Source: Natrialba magadii ATCC 43099
Lineage (GTDB): Archaea > Halobacteriota > Halobacteria > Halobacteriales > Natrialbaceae
Length of the DNA stretch: 64,000 nucleotides
Reading direction: 5' to 3'
Assembly (NCBI RefSeq): GCF_000025625.1
Contig: NC_013922.1
Coordinates: 310,001 to 374,000 of the forward strand
Shown one piece after another: positions 54,638 through 63,770 of the stretch. How positions within the stretch are numbered: the stretch's first letter is position 1; every line of letters begins with the position of its first letter. The position numbers and the translations under genes are program-made. The notes under the pieces are model-generated. The model searched no databases. It had not been told where the DNA came from and saw nothing but the letters and a program-made list of their open reading frames with translations.

Positions 54638-55870
54638 ATGGGTAATTCGTCCGACGATACATACACACTGGAGGGCGCCAAAGAGGAGATTGACATCCTT
54701 CGACGTGTCGAGGAGGACGTTATAGACGCGATTGAAAACGCTGAAGATGAGGACGTGTTACAATATCTCATCGAAGACGAGAAACTGGACGAGACACACG
54801 ATGGAAAGCGTGGGCTCGGCAAAGTTCGACGTGCAGTTCTTGAATCTACACTTGCGTCTGACCGTCTCAAGCGCGTCGTGAGTCTCCGAGGTGACGAAAC
54901 GCCCAAAGACATCCTGGTTCCTGAGGACGTTACGCGAAACGCCAAAGTCGCGCTTGAGGCAGGGAAACCCGTCGTGCTCTATGGACCGACGGGAACGGGC
55001 AAGACGACGTTTGCGAAGCAGTTGGCCCGAGATACGGGAATCGGATACTCACTCCACACCGCGACGCCTTCGTGGACACCCTCGGACATCATCGGTGGAA
55101 TCAGTCCCGACTACACTGGTGAATCGCTAAGCTATCGGACCAAGCTCGGCTGTGTCTCGGAGGGTGTTCAACGGGCTCGGCGGTTCGACGTCAAATACGG
55201 TGTCATCCTCGACGAGATTACCCGGGCCGACATCTCAAAGATCTTCGGGCCACTTTACACCGCCATCGAAAACCCGCACCAGACGATTTTCGAGACCGAT
55301 GAGGGAGAGACCATCCAACTCGACGAGCGGGTAAACATCATCTGTACGATGAACATGTCGGACCGCACAGTAAACGAACTCGACAACGCGATCACCCGCC
55401 GGTTCGCCATGATCGAGTTGGACGAATACGAGGAGGACAAGCGACGGCAGCTGTTCAGAGACTGGCTCGACACACACGTTTCAGGACAGACTGATATCGA
55501 CGACAGCGAGTTGCTCCGTCTCTTTGAGCGAGACTACGAGGGGATCAACCACGGCAACGAATCCACGGCACAGGGAGCAATCATGCGGTTCGGTCCGATG
55601 CACTACCGCGACGTCGCCGTGTTCGTCGGTGTCGCCTGCCGAGAAGGTGGGGAGTACGAATACGACCAAACCGATTCGGTCGGACAAGCCTTCCGAACGT
55701 ACATCGTTCCCCGGCTGCTGAACTCCGCAGCGTTCCCACAGGTGGAGCGAATTGCAGAACACTACCGGGCGCTGAACGACGAGTTTGAGGAATTCGACCT
55801 CGCCCCGGCGGCTGAACTCGCTGAACGGGAACTTGAACAGGAGCGACGCCAGATGGGTTCATACGAGTAA
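54638..55870 (+). CDS. mcrB: McrB-like AAA+ GTPase of a type IV restriction system
   Basis: 410 residues. Walker A GPTGTGKT at 116-123, Walker B VILDEITRAD with Asp191-Glu192, and the McrB-type TMNMSDRTVNELDNAITRRF segment, which corresponds to the GTP-binding NTxD region. The N-terminal ~90 residues are charged helix and do not resemble a known modified-base reader, so specificity may come from elsewhere. It forms the motor for McrC; its stop overlaps the mcrC start. Confidence 0.88.
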   Translation: MGNSSDDTYTLEGAKEEIDILRRVEEDVIDAIENAEDEDVLQYLIEDEKLDETHDGKRGLGKVRRAVLESTLASDRLKRVVSLRGDETPKDILVPEDVTRNAKVALEAGKPVVLYGPTGTGKTTFAKQLARDTGIGYSLHTATPSWTPSDIIGGISPDYTGESLSYRTKLGCVSEGVQRARRFDVKYGVILDEITRADISKIFGPLYTAIENPHQTIFETDEGETIQLDERVNIICTMNMSDRTVNELDNAITRRFAMIELDEYEEDKRRQLFRDWLDTHVSGQTDIDDSELLRLFERDYEGINHGNESTAQGAIMRFGPMHYRDVAVFVGVACREGGEYEYDQTDSVGQAFRTYIVPRLLNSAAFPQVERIAEHYRALNDEFEEFDLAPAAELAERELEQERRQMGSYE

Positions 55871-57630
55871 TGAGTAGCATCGACGAAGTCTATCAGTACG
55901 GCCGGGATACGTTCGACGTCCCCGAGCGAGGGGAGATCCGGATAGAGGACTGTCCGTCGACCATCACTGATCAACTTCGTCGCGCGTCATTCACGCAGGA
56001 GAGCCCCGGCGTGTTCACGAAGCGCCAGGAGGCTCTCGACTCCGACCAACAGTACGATGTCATCACGGTGACTGTGGAGGGTGACGACGGCGACGTCATT
56101 CACGTTTCCGCGACGGATATCGTCGGAGCGGTCAGTCTAACACCGTCATCGAAGGTGACGATCTCTCCGAAGATCGACTGGGGACCGATCTTCGACATGC
56201 TCCTGGCAGTGTACGATCAGAACCGGTCGATCGACTACCACGGGATCCCACTTCAGGACTTCCTCTCTGACGATATCGAACTCGACGACGTGCTCGTGGT
56301 GATGGCGATCAACTACTTGGAGGGACTTGAGACCATCCAACGCAACGGGTACATCCGGGACCTGATCCTTCGACGGACCAACAGCCTTGAAGGTCGAGGA
56401 GAGATCGACGTCGAACAAACCCTTCTGAACCACGCCCGCGGGACTGTCGAGCCGAATTGGATCCGAAACGAAACGGAGTACGACAACGCTGCGAACTCGT
56501 TACTCCACTACGCAGGGAAAACACTGCTTCGGCTGTTCCGTCAGAACGCCTCGGAGTACGACCATCCCGGTTACGATCGTATCTTCTCAGAAGTTCATCG
56601 GGAGATCGAACGGTTGGAGGGGATGGGTGTTGACAGCGGGTTGGACCGTATCGACGAGTATCGGCGCATCACTCTCGGTGACTTGCCGAAACAACGCCAG
56701 TACTACCGAAAGGCGTTCGACGTCGCAAAGGCAGTGTTGTCGTCATCGCTCGGTCAGCAGCTCAAGGACGGACCTCGGGAGTTGGTTGTGGACTACGTCC
56801 TGAACATGGAGTCACTGTTCGAGCAGTACTCACAGGTGGTGATCGAGCGCGAACTCTCGTATATCAAGTCCTACGATCATTTCGATTCGATTGCCAACGT
56901 CAAACCTGCGTCGTCACCGTCAGTAAATCCGTTCGAAGGAGAGAACCAAATCTACCACGAGCCCGATCACGCGCTCCAAGAGGGCGAAGAAACGATCGCC
57001 GTTCTTGACTCCAAGTACTACGCAGAAGGGCACGATCCCGTTAAGGAGTCCCAGTCACGGTCACGGCTGTTCAGCTACGCCTACCTCCTGCACGCCGACA
57101 GACTCGCATTCCTGTGTCCGTTGCTCGAACCACGACGCCGTCGAGTTACACAGACTGGCGCAGAGTTGGAGATCGTCTCTCCGACGGGCGACTTCTCGCT
57201 AGACAAGTATGACGAAGTCGTACACGAGTACCTCCATAGCGTTCTCGTAGAGATCCACCCAGAACTAGAACCGTTCCACGCCATCGCAGAGAACAAGCTG
57301 TGTTTGGATGGGGTGGACGAGAGCGATCTCAGCAAAGCTGCCGATATGAACGGCCCCTTTGCATTCCAAGACCCCCGAGATTTCTCACTTCAGGTGGTAA
57401 AAGCGGCTGCTGATGAACACTCGTACAACGTTCGGAACCGGTACGACTTAGAACATGGTGGCGATTGGACGCGAGAACAGATCGAAACACGATGTGGCCG
57501 ACGTAACGAGTACACGTGGACTTGCCTTCCCGTATTTTACGAGGGGGGAGGTGAAGACTGGGTAGACCTGTACTTCCTCAAACGAGATACGGGGGAAGTC
57601 GAGAAGGAAGGTCCGTTAAAACTCCTGTAA
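55870..57630 (+). CDS. mcrC: McrC-like nuclease subunit
   Basis: 586 residues. The N-terminal part (VTISPKIDWGPIFDMLLAVY; GLETIQRNGYIRDLILRRTN then SLEGRGEID) is the McrC DNA- and McrB-contact region. A PD-(D/E)xK nuclease follows, with Glu/Asp then AVLDSKYYAEG as the catalytic core. A ~150-residue C-terminal extension is not typical of short McrC proteins. It cuts DNA after GTP-driven translocation by McrB. The start codon overlaps the mcrB stop (TAATG). Confidence 0.85.
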   Translation: MSSIDEVYQYGRDTFDVPERGEIRIEDCPSTITDQLRRASFTQESPGVFTKRQEALDSDQQYDVITVTVEGDDGDVIHVSATDIVGAVSLTPSSKVTISPKIDWGPIFDMLLAVYDQNRSIDYHGIPLQDFLSDDIELDDVLVVMAINYLEGLETIQRNGYIRDLILRRTNSLEGRGEIDVEQTLLNHARGTVEPNWIRNETEYDNAANSLLHYAGKTLLRLFRQNASEYDHPGYDRIFSEVHREIERLEGMGVDSGLDRIDEYRRITLGDLPKQRQYYRKAFDVAKAVLSSSLGQQLKDGPRELVVDYVLNMESLFEQYSQVVIERELSYIKSYDHFDSIANVKPASSPSVNPFEGENQIYHEPDHALQEGEETIAVLDSKYYAEGHDPVKESQSRSRLFSYAYLLHADRLAFLCPLLEPRRRRVTQTGAELEIVSPTGDFSLDKYDEVVHEYLHSVLVEIHPELEPFHAIAENKLCLDGVDESDLSKAADMNGPFAFQDPRDFSLQVVKAAADEHSYNVRNRYDLEHGGDWTREQIETRCGRRNEYTWTCLPVFYEGGGEDWVDLYFLKRDTGEVEKEGPLKLL

Positions 57631-57639
57631 GTAGACGCC

Positions 57640-58023
57640 TCAGAAGGGCGTAAGGAGCCAGTTTCCATCCTCTTTCCGTTCGAGTTGAGTCCCAAACACG
57701 TCCTGTAACGAGTGGAGCTGGTCATCGTAGCGGAGATCGTACGTTTTCCCCTGGCGATGGAACGACCCCTCAACGACGAACTGAACCGTCGGATTCTGGT
57801 ACTCCAAATCGTTCGCCCGTCGATCCATCGCTCTCTTCAGATCTGTTCGGAGTTCGCTGTCGGAGAGAGCCTCTTCAAGTCCAATTACGGAGACTTCGTC
57901 CGGAACGTCGTCATTCTGAAGCCGATTGATGAACTCCTTGATGGGCATGCGGTGATCGAAGGTATCGTACGCGCCTTCGATGACGAGATTGTAGCGTCCG
58001 GGGATACGTCCGGGTCCTGCCAT
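57640..58023 (-). CDS. Small protein of unknown function convergent with mcrC
   Basis: 127 residues starting MAGPGRIPGRYNLVIEGAYD. It has helical stretches (MPIKEFINRLQNDDV; LEEALSDSELRTDLKRAMDR) and a C-terminal beta region. No family recognised. It ends 10 nt from the end of mcrC on the opposite strand and lies between two defence loci, so it may be a regulator or accessory protein of either. Confidence 0.6.
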   Translation of the reverse strand: MAGPGRIPGRYNLVIEGAYDTFDHRMPIKEFINRLQNDDVPDEVSVIGLEEALSDSELRTDLKRAMDRRANDLEYQNPTVQFVVEGSFHRQGKTYDLRYDDQLHSLQDVFGTQLERKEDGNWLLTPF

Positions 58024-58263
58024 TGGTCGATTTACAGTTTCACAGGATAAATAACGGGATGATGTCGCTTAGCCAGACAGACACCTGTAACCGGGTTGTT
58101 GGAGTCTATATTCAAGCATACCGGATAATGGGGACATTGTGTACGAAAATGTTAAACAAGGTACTGATAGGGGTATTATAAAAACATCATATTTTGTACT
58201 GTCTGTGTCGGTGCCGGTGATGTGGATTTATGATGTTCGGATGGTTTGAATGGCATATCCAAA

Positions 58264-60948
58264 ATGTCTCAGGAAACGGATCGCTCTGCTGACCGAGAGG
58301 AACGGAATGAACTACCGATAGAACGCGGGTACCCGATTGAACAAGTCAATGAGATTGTTGACCGGGAAAATCGAGCAAAGCGATACTACCGTCCACTATC
58401 CACCCTTCATAAGTGGTGGGCACGGCGACTGGGGAGTGTCTTCCGCACAATTTGCCTCTACACACTCTTAGATGACCCAAAGGAGGTATCGGTCATAGAG
58501 TCCGGAAATAACGAGACACTCGGAGATTTTGGTGGCGGACACAGCGAAGTTCAGCAGTTATTGGAACAGGTTGATTTAGCAGACCCTGAGAGCCTGTGGG
58601 AACTCTACCCAAAAGATGTACGAGTAGATGACAAGAAGGTACTTGATCCGTTCATGGGTGGTGGGACATCACTTATGGAAGCATCGCGTTTCGGAGCTTC
58701 TGTCGTTGGCAATGATCTGAATCCTGTTGCGTGGTTCGTGACGAAGAAAGAGCTTGAAGCGGGGCAAACCGACCCTGATACGTTGGAATCTGCTTTCGAT
58801 GAAGTCGAAGAGCGTGTTGCAGATTCTATTGGTGAACATTACAGTACCTCTTGTCCGACCTGTGAGAAGGATGCGGATGTAATGTACTATCTGTGGGTGA
58901 ACGAACTTGACTGTACATCTTGTAGCGAGACTGTTTCACTATTCAAGGATTATCGTGTGGCAAAAGGTCGGTATGATGACAAAGACAAATACAATATTCT
59001 TTGTCCCGACTGTGAATCTATATTCTTAGTCGATGAGTGGCGGGAAAGCTGTACGTGTCCTGCGTGCCAAAATGAGTTTACACCATCACAAGGAACTGCT
59101 GATGGTGCAGACTATTCTTGTCATGATTGTGGACAGCGTTATCCTGTCATGGACGCGGTAAATGAACAGGATGGACTCAAGCCCCGCCTCTACGCAATAG
59201 AATACTATTGTCCACATTGCGACGACCGGGGATTAGATCGCAGCGAAGTGAAGGGGTACAAGGTGCCCGATGACCGAGATATTGAGCGACATCGAGAAGC
59301 TGTTGAGGAGTGGGAAAATAGCCCGGAACTCCGGTCATACGTTCCATCACTCGAAATCCCGCTTGGAATAAAGACTGATAGTGCAGCATTTGATGAAAGC
59401 GTAGGCGGCGGGCACAATCTCCTACGATATGGGTATACCCAATGGACAGACTTATTCAGCGAGAGACAACTTCTTTGCCTTTCTAAACTGTTGAAAGCAA
59501 TAGATGAAGTTGAAGATAATAATGCACGTGAGTATCTCCTCACAGCGTTTTCTGATTCACTTATGTTCAATAATATGTTCACAATATACAATCTTCAAGG
59601 GCACAAGATAGAGGGCGTCTTTAGAGGAAATTATTTCAAACCCTCTAAGGAATTTGTTGAAAATAACCCATGGGGGACAAAGTATGGCCGTGGTACATTT
59701 ATCAAGTCATGGGACAAGATAAAAGCAGGTGTCGACTGGGCTAAAGCCCCTGTAGAGCGCCATATTATAGATGGCTCTACCGAAAAGACTGAGCCTTTCG
59801 GACAGCCTGTTGGAGAAGAATTTGAACTTCTGTGTGGAGATGTTCGTGATCTTGAATTCCAAGATGAATTTGATGCAGTTTTAACCGACCCACCATACTA
59901 TAATAACGTGATCTATTCAGAACTTTCTAATTTCTTTTATGTGTGGCTGCGACTGTTGCTATCTGAAGAATATGAACAATTTGAACCGGAGTCCACACCA
60001 AGAGCAGACAGTATTGTTACTAACCCCGCTGAAGGAAAGACAGAAGAGGATTTTGAGAAAGAACTGCGAGAATCCTTTTCAGTCGTTCACAGCGCCCTCA
60101 AATCAGACGGTGTTCTCGCTTTCACATATCATCATAGCAACGTAGAATCATGGGGTGAACTCCTCGAAGCCCTTTGTGATGTTGGGTTTGAAGTTACAGC
60201 TACGTATCCGGTAACAGCCGATACGAATCGGGCGACATACAAACTAACGGAAGGTGATGCGGTTTCGTTCGATATAATCATCGTAGCCCGTCCTGCATCG
60301 GAGCGGAAGCCTATTTCGTGGAATAGCCTCCGACGGCAAATATACCGGACAGCACAGCAAACCCGCCAACGGCTTGAAGAGAATCGTAATATTTCACGTG
60401 GTGATATTGGGGTCATTGAGATGGGTGAGTGCTTCCATGAGTATTCCAAACACCACGGAAAAGTCATGCGGGCGGGCGAGGAGATGAGCGCCAAGGAAGT
60501 TGTCGAAGAAATCTATGGCGTTATCCAACAGGGAAGTGAGATTGGCGAGATTGATGTATTCTTTGACCTACTTGAGACTGATGAACCGACCTACGACGAC
60601 CTGAACAAACTCACGCGAGGAACGAACGCGAACCCTGAGCAAATGGAAGATATGCACCTCTACCGGAGAGATGATGGCGAGTTCCTTCTTGGAACATGGG
60701 ACGATGAAAAGCGCATGGCCTACATCCAAGAGCGTGTGAACGGAGACGGAGATAATGGCCTGAACGCTCTTGAAAAGGCACAATTCCTTCGCTACCGCTA
60801 CGAAAAGGGCAAATCCACACAAAACTATCTTGAGAAGTGGGACATAGACGACGAGCTCCGCGAGCTGTGTGAAGGATTAGCCGACGCGACTGGCGACGAC
60901 ACCTACCGACGCATCCTTGGAGCCGACTCTTCACTGAGTGAGTTCTAA
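58264..60948 (+). CDS. DUF1156 DNA adenine methylase-like protein
   Basis: 894 residues. The N-terminal YRPLSTLHKWWARRLGSVFR is the DUF1156 signature. The AdoMet motif DPFMGGGTSLMEASRFGA (about 128-145) comes first, a large insert with several zinc-ribbon Cys pairs (CPTCEKD, CTSCSE, CPDCE, CHDCG, CPHCD) follows, and the catalytic TDPPYYNN lies at about 541-548. Such methylases are components of helicase-methylase-ATPase defence loci. GC is low relative to the chromosome. The start at 58264 is preferred because GATTTATGATG sits ~30 nt upstream. Confidence 0.9.
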   Translation: MSQETDRSADREERNELPIERGYPIEQVNEIVDRENRAKRYYRPLSTLHKWWARRLGSVFRTICLYTLLDDPKEVSVIESGNNETLGDFGGGHSEVQQLLEQVDLADPESLWELYPKDVRVDDKKVLDPFMGGGTSLMEASRFGASVVGNDLNPVAWFVTKKELEAGQTDPDTLESAFDEVEERVADSIGEHYSTSCPTCEKDADVMYYLWVNELDCTSCSETVSLFKDYRVAKGRYDDKDKYNILCPDCESIFLVDEWRESCTCPACQNEFTPSQGTADGADYSCHDCGQRYPVMDAVNEQDGLKPRLYAIEYYCPHCDDRGLDRSEVKGYKVPDDRDIERHREAVEEWENSPELRSYVPSLEIPLGIKTDSAAFDESVGGGHNLLRYGYTQWTDLFSERQLLCLSKLLKAIDEVEDNNAREYLLTAFSDSLMFNNMFTIYNLQGHKIEGVFRGNYFKPSKEFVENNPWGTKYGRGTFIKSWDKIKAGVDWAKAPVERHIIDGSTEKTEPFGQPVGEEFELLCGDVRDLEFQDEFDAVLTDPPYYNNVIYSELSNFFYVWLRLLLSEEYEQFEPESTPRADSIVTNPAEGKTEEDFEKELRESFSVVHSALKSDGVLAFTYHHSNVESWGELLEALCDVGFEVTATYPVTADTNRATYKLTEGDAVSFDIIIVARPASERKPISWNSLRRQIYRTAQQTRQRLEENRNISRGDIGVIEMGECFHEYSKHHGKVMRAGEEMSAKEVVEEIYGVIQQGSEIGEIDVFFDLLETDEPTYDDLNKLTRGTNANPEQMEDMHLYRRDDGEFLLGTWDDEKRMAYIQERVNGDGDNGLNALEKAQFLRYRYEKGKSTQNYLEKWDIDDELRELCEGLADATGDDTYRRILGADSSLSEF

Positions 60949-61054
60949 ATAAACCACTCCATCGTAAGAGTTCTTTTCGGGCATATCACGCCGCGAACCG
61001 GCATATATTGAAGTATCTGTCGTGTTCAAATGAAGTTGGAACGCTTGGGGGTGT

Positions 61055-61074
61055 CGGGGTTCAAACAAACCCCG
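61055..61074. other. Stem-loop downstream of the DUF1156 gene
   Basis: CGGGGTT-CAAACA-AACCCCG, a perfect 7-bp stem about 105 nt after the stop. No T-tract follows. Nothing else recognisable lies in 60949-61191. Confidence 0.4.
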
Positions 61075-61199
61075 GTTGAAATCAGATCGTGGTTTCGAGC
61101 GTCAAACCGCCTGAAGTCTATGCTGTCCGGTGAATGAAAATTACATAGAAACCGGATGCCGCCTATTCTTTAATCAGAGGAATCAGCAATAGAGAAGAT

Positions 61200-62110
61200 G
61201 GCTCTGGTGAATCACTAGGCGGCGTCGGTTTAGTCCGGTAGAACTAGGGAGTTGAAGCGGGAAGCTTCCGATGTTCATGTCGAAGATCTCTCGCTTCACT
61301 GGGAACGTCGTGACGTTGGCTAAAAATGCTGTTGGTGGCCGAGGCGAAGTCGCCGCCCCGCAGGGTGGCGGCGGCTTCGCCGACTACGCCGTTGTTTCGC
61401 TGCATTGTCTGCAGATTCACCTAGAGAAATCCTACCGCGAGGCCCTATATCTCCTGAGCGAGATGCCACATATATTGGCGGAGATCGGCCTCGACGCTCG
61501 TAAAGGCGTTTGACAGAATCAAGATGGCGGTCTGGCGAGTGCTGCTGCGCCGACAGGCGCAGCTGCACGAGCCATCTGGTCACGCTGCGATGGACGCGAC
61601 GTTTTTCGACCGCGAAAACGCCAGCAAACACTACTGCCGCCGGACGAATTACCGCGTCCAGACGCTCAAAACAACCACTCTCGTCGATACAGAGACACAG
61701 GCTGTCCTCGACGTTCATTGTACGACCGAGAAACGTCACGACACCCAACTCGGCTGGCAACTCGCCCGCCGCAACACGGGCGAGTTGCACAGCCTCGCTG
61801 CCGACAAAGGTTACGATTGGCAGCGATTACGTGAGAAACTGAGGGAAAAGGGCGTGAGGCCACTGATCAAGCATCGTGAGTTCCGCCCCATCGATCACGC
61901 GCATAACGCGCGGATCGATGGAACTCTCTACGGCCAGAGAGCCCTGTCTGAGACCGTCTTTTCGGTGATCAAGCGCACGCTCGGCGACGCCGTGCGTGCG
62001 CGATCCTGGTATCGAGAGTTCCGTGAAATCGTCCTGATGTGTGTCGTCTACAACATCAAACGTGCTGTGAGCTAAGCAAATCCAACGCCGTATGGTGATT
62101 CACCACGGCC
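61200..62110 (+). mobile_element. IS5-family insertion sequence with 8-bp target duplication
   Basis: 911 bp with imperfect inverted ends: GGCTCTGGTGAATCAC (61200-61215) matches the complement of GTGATTCACCACGGCC (62095-62110), and similarity continues inward (CGGCGTCGG / CGGCGTTGG). It is flanked by perfect direct repeats GAGAAGAT at 61192-61199 and 62111-62118. The transposase is broken, so this copy is probably not autonomous. It landed between the DUF1156 gene and the convergent zinc-ribbon gene without cutting either. Confidence 0.9.
61277..62075 (+). pseudogene. IS5-family transposase, disrupted by an internal deletion
   Basis: The N-terminal frame (MSKISRFTGNVVTLAKNAVG ... LLSEMPHILAEIGLD) shifts at about 61500. 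The second frame resumes as LVKAFDRIKMAVWRVLLRRQ and carries the DDE-domain features GHAAMDATFFDRENASKHYC, LAADKGYDW and ETVFSVIKRTLGD to the stop at 62075. Compared with intact relatives, roughly the sequence for a nine-residue LPDHS-type segment is missing, in a number of bases not divisible by three. Confidence 0.85.
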
Positions 62111-62120
62111 GAGAAGATTG

Positions 62121-62579
62121 TTATCTGCAGACTGGGCAAGAAGGATCGTCCTCGTCCCTTCGTACAGCATAGCGGAAACTACACTCAGAACAAGTTACCT
62201 GTACAGTTTCAATCGATAAATGTGGAGATGGAGCATTCCGTGAACCGAAATCGATCTCATCAGTATTGGTTTCCACCTCGATGAAATCGTTCGAGGATAA
62301 GCCGTTGAAGGCGTCTTCCCACATCTCTGCAAATTCTTTTTCCGCCATTCTCCGTAGCTCTGTTTCAGCTACTGCCTCACTATACGTTGCTTGTTCTTCA
62401 GTCAAGAACTCATCCACCTCTTCTACCCACTCACAGTATGGGCATCGAAGATTCAAATATTGCTGTTCCTCAAAGGTCTCAGAGTGAATAGTGAACTTGC
62501 CGTCACAGTGTGGACACTGGCGAGGGATCAAACCGTTTTCGTCCGTCGGCAAAGTGATATTCACTTCTTTCTTCGTCAT
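62121..62579 (-). CDS. Zinc-ribbon protein coupled to the PLD-like gene
   Basis: 152 residues from MTKKEVNITLPTDENGLIPR. There are two zinc ribbons: CPHC with CPYC in the first third, and CSEC with CPVC at the very end. An acidic helical middle lies between them. Its start overlaps the stop of the PLD-like gene (ATGA), so the two are translated together and probably act together. The function is unknown. Confidence 0.75.
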   Translation of the reverse strand: MTKKEVNITLPTDENGLIPRQCPHCDGKFTIHSETFEEQQYLNLRCPYCEWVEEVDEFLTEEQATYSEAVAETELRRMAEKEFAEMWEDAFNGLSSNDFIEVETNTDEIDFGSRNAPSPHLSIETVQVTCSECSFRYAVRRDEDDPSCPVCR

Positions 62580-63574
62580 ACGATCACACTTCCTTTCTGC
62601 CAAGCATTTTCGAACTGGCCAATAATCGTCTCCCGGTTAATCGGTCTGAGTTCTGAAGCCGTATGCTGTGTATCTCCGGCATCATGGAATGAATGACCCC
62701 ACGCCCAACCATCTTCTCTATCTCGAATAACATAGCGGTCATGGAAATCCCAGTCACTATCGGGGAGAAATCGAACCTCAATAGTCGAATGATTCTGAAC
62801 GAACTGGTTCACCCGTTTCTGATAACCACCTCCCGTAACACGGTCGGTCGTAACCACCTTGATCTCAACACCTTTCGGTACATGCTGTAACAGATCGTAC
62901 AGTCCCTCACGGGCAAAACGGTCGATAATGATGACCTCGTCACGCGCTAACTCAGCGAAGTCTCGAAACAGATTCTCCGCCTTCCCCGACTCACCAGGAC
63001 CAATCGATGCCTGCCGAAACTTCTGCCGGCTGCCGATACGTGGGATTTCAACTCCGTCCTCCTCAAACTGCTCGAACCGTTCACTACCACTCTGAGTAAT
63101 CTTGATCTGGTGATAGAAAAGACCGCCACCACCTCCTCTGGTCTCTACAAACCGCTTCTCCTTCAAGTACCAGATATTCTGATCAACTTCATCTTCGTTA
63201 GCGTCGGCTTCAGCTATCAACTGATCTCGGTCGATATAGCCCCACCCAGGATCCTCTCTAATCGCTTGATACAGAACCCTCAAAATTTCGTACCGAGTAT
63301 CCGATTCAAGGATCGTCTCGTAACCTTGGGAATACAGCTCCTCAATCCCAGCTGGCGTGATCTGTATCCGTGCAACCTTACTGCTCATCGTCGGCTCGTT
63401 CTCTAAAAATTCTCCGTTGAGCCGTTCTACGTTGTATATGATATCTTCCCTGCTGTACTCGCTGAGGCTTTCGAATATCTCATTCCCGCCCCACTCTGTT
63501 AACGGATCGTCGTTGAATCGTTCATACAACCATTTCAGGATTTCACGTTGGATCTTTTTGTCCTGCTCTGCCAT
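62576..63574 (-). CDS. Winged-helix plus PLD-like phosphodiesterase-fold protein
   Basis: 332 residues from MAEQDKKIQREILKWLYERF. Two winged-helix-like segments (1-90 and 95-170) are followed by a PLD-like domain: ELARDEVIIIDRFAREGLYD and FHDRYVIRDREDGWAWGHSF then HDAG. The catalytic HxK becomes H-D-R-Y in this half, as in single-domain PLD proteins found in defence loci. TATA-like GTATATTTATG is ~30 nt upstream. It could be a DNA-end-binding or nuclease component. Confidence 0.7.
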   Translation of the reverse strand: MAEQDKKIQREILKWLYERFNDDPLTEWGGNEIFESLSEYSREDIIYNVERLNGEFLENEPTMSSKVARIQITPAGIEELYSQGYETILESDTRYEILRVLYQAIREDPGWGYIDRDQLIAEADANEDEVDQNIWYLKEKRFVETRGGGGGLFYHQIKITQSGSERFEQFEEDGVEIPRIGSRQKFRQASIGPGESGKAENLFRDFAELARDEVIIIDRFAREGLYDLLQHVPKGVEIKVVTTDRVTGGGYQKRVNQFVQNHSTIEVRFLPDSDWDFHDRYVIRDREDGWAWGHSFHDAGDTQHTASELRPINRETIIGQFENAWQKGSVIV

Positions 63575-63770
63575 TTTCTTGTTAGAAAAACAGCGAGTCA
63601 AGAGCATAAATATACTGTTGATGCAGATTCAAATCGCTAGATTATTCGACTACGGCACCTCTCGATAAATTGTAGCAGTTCAGGTCTGAATCCGCAATAC
63701 GTCGCATATCTCGGTCAGTGTAACTGTCGAGTCTAAAAATGGGATTACACCATAGCCAGTTCCGCGTCCC

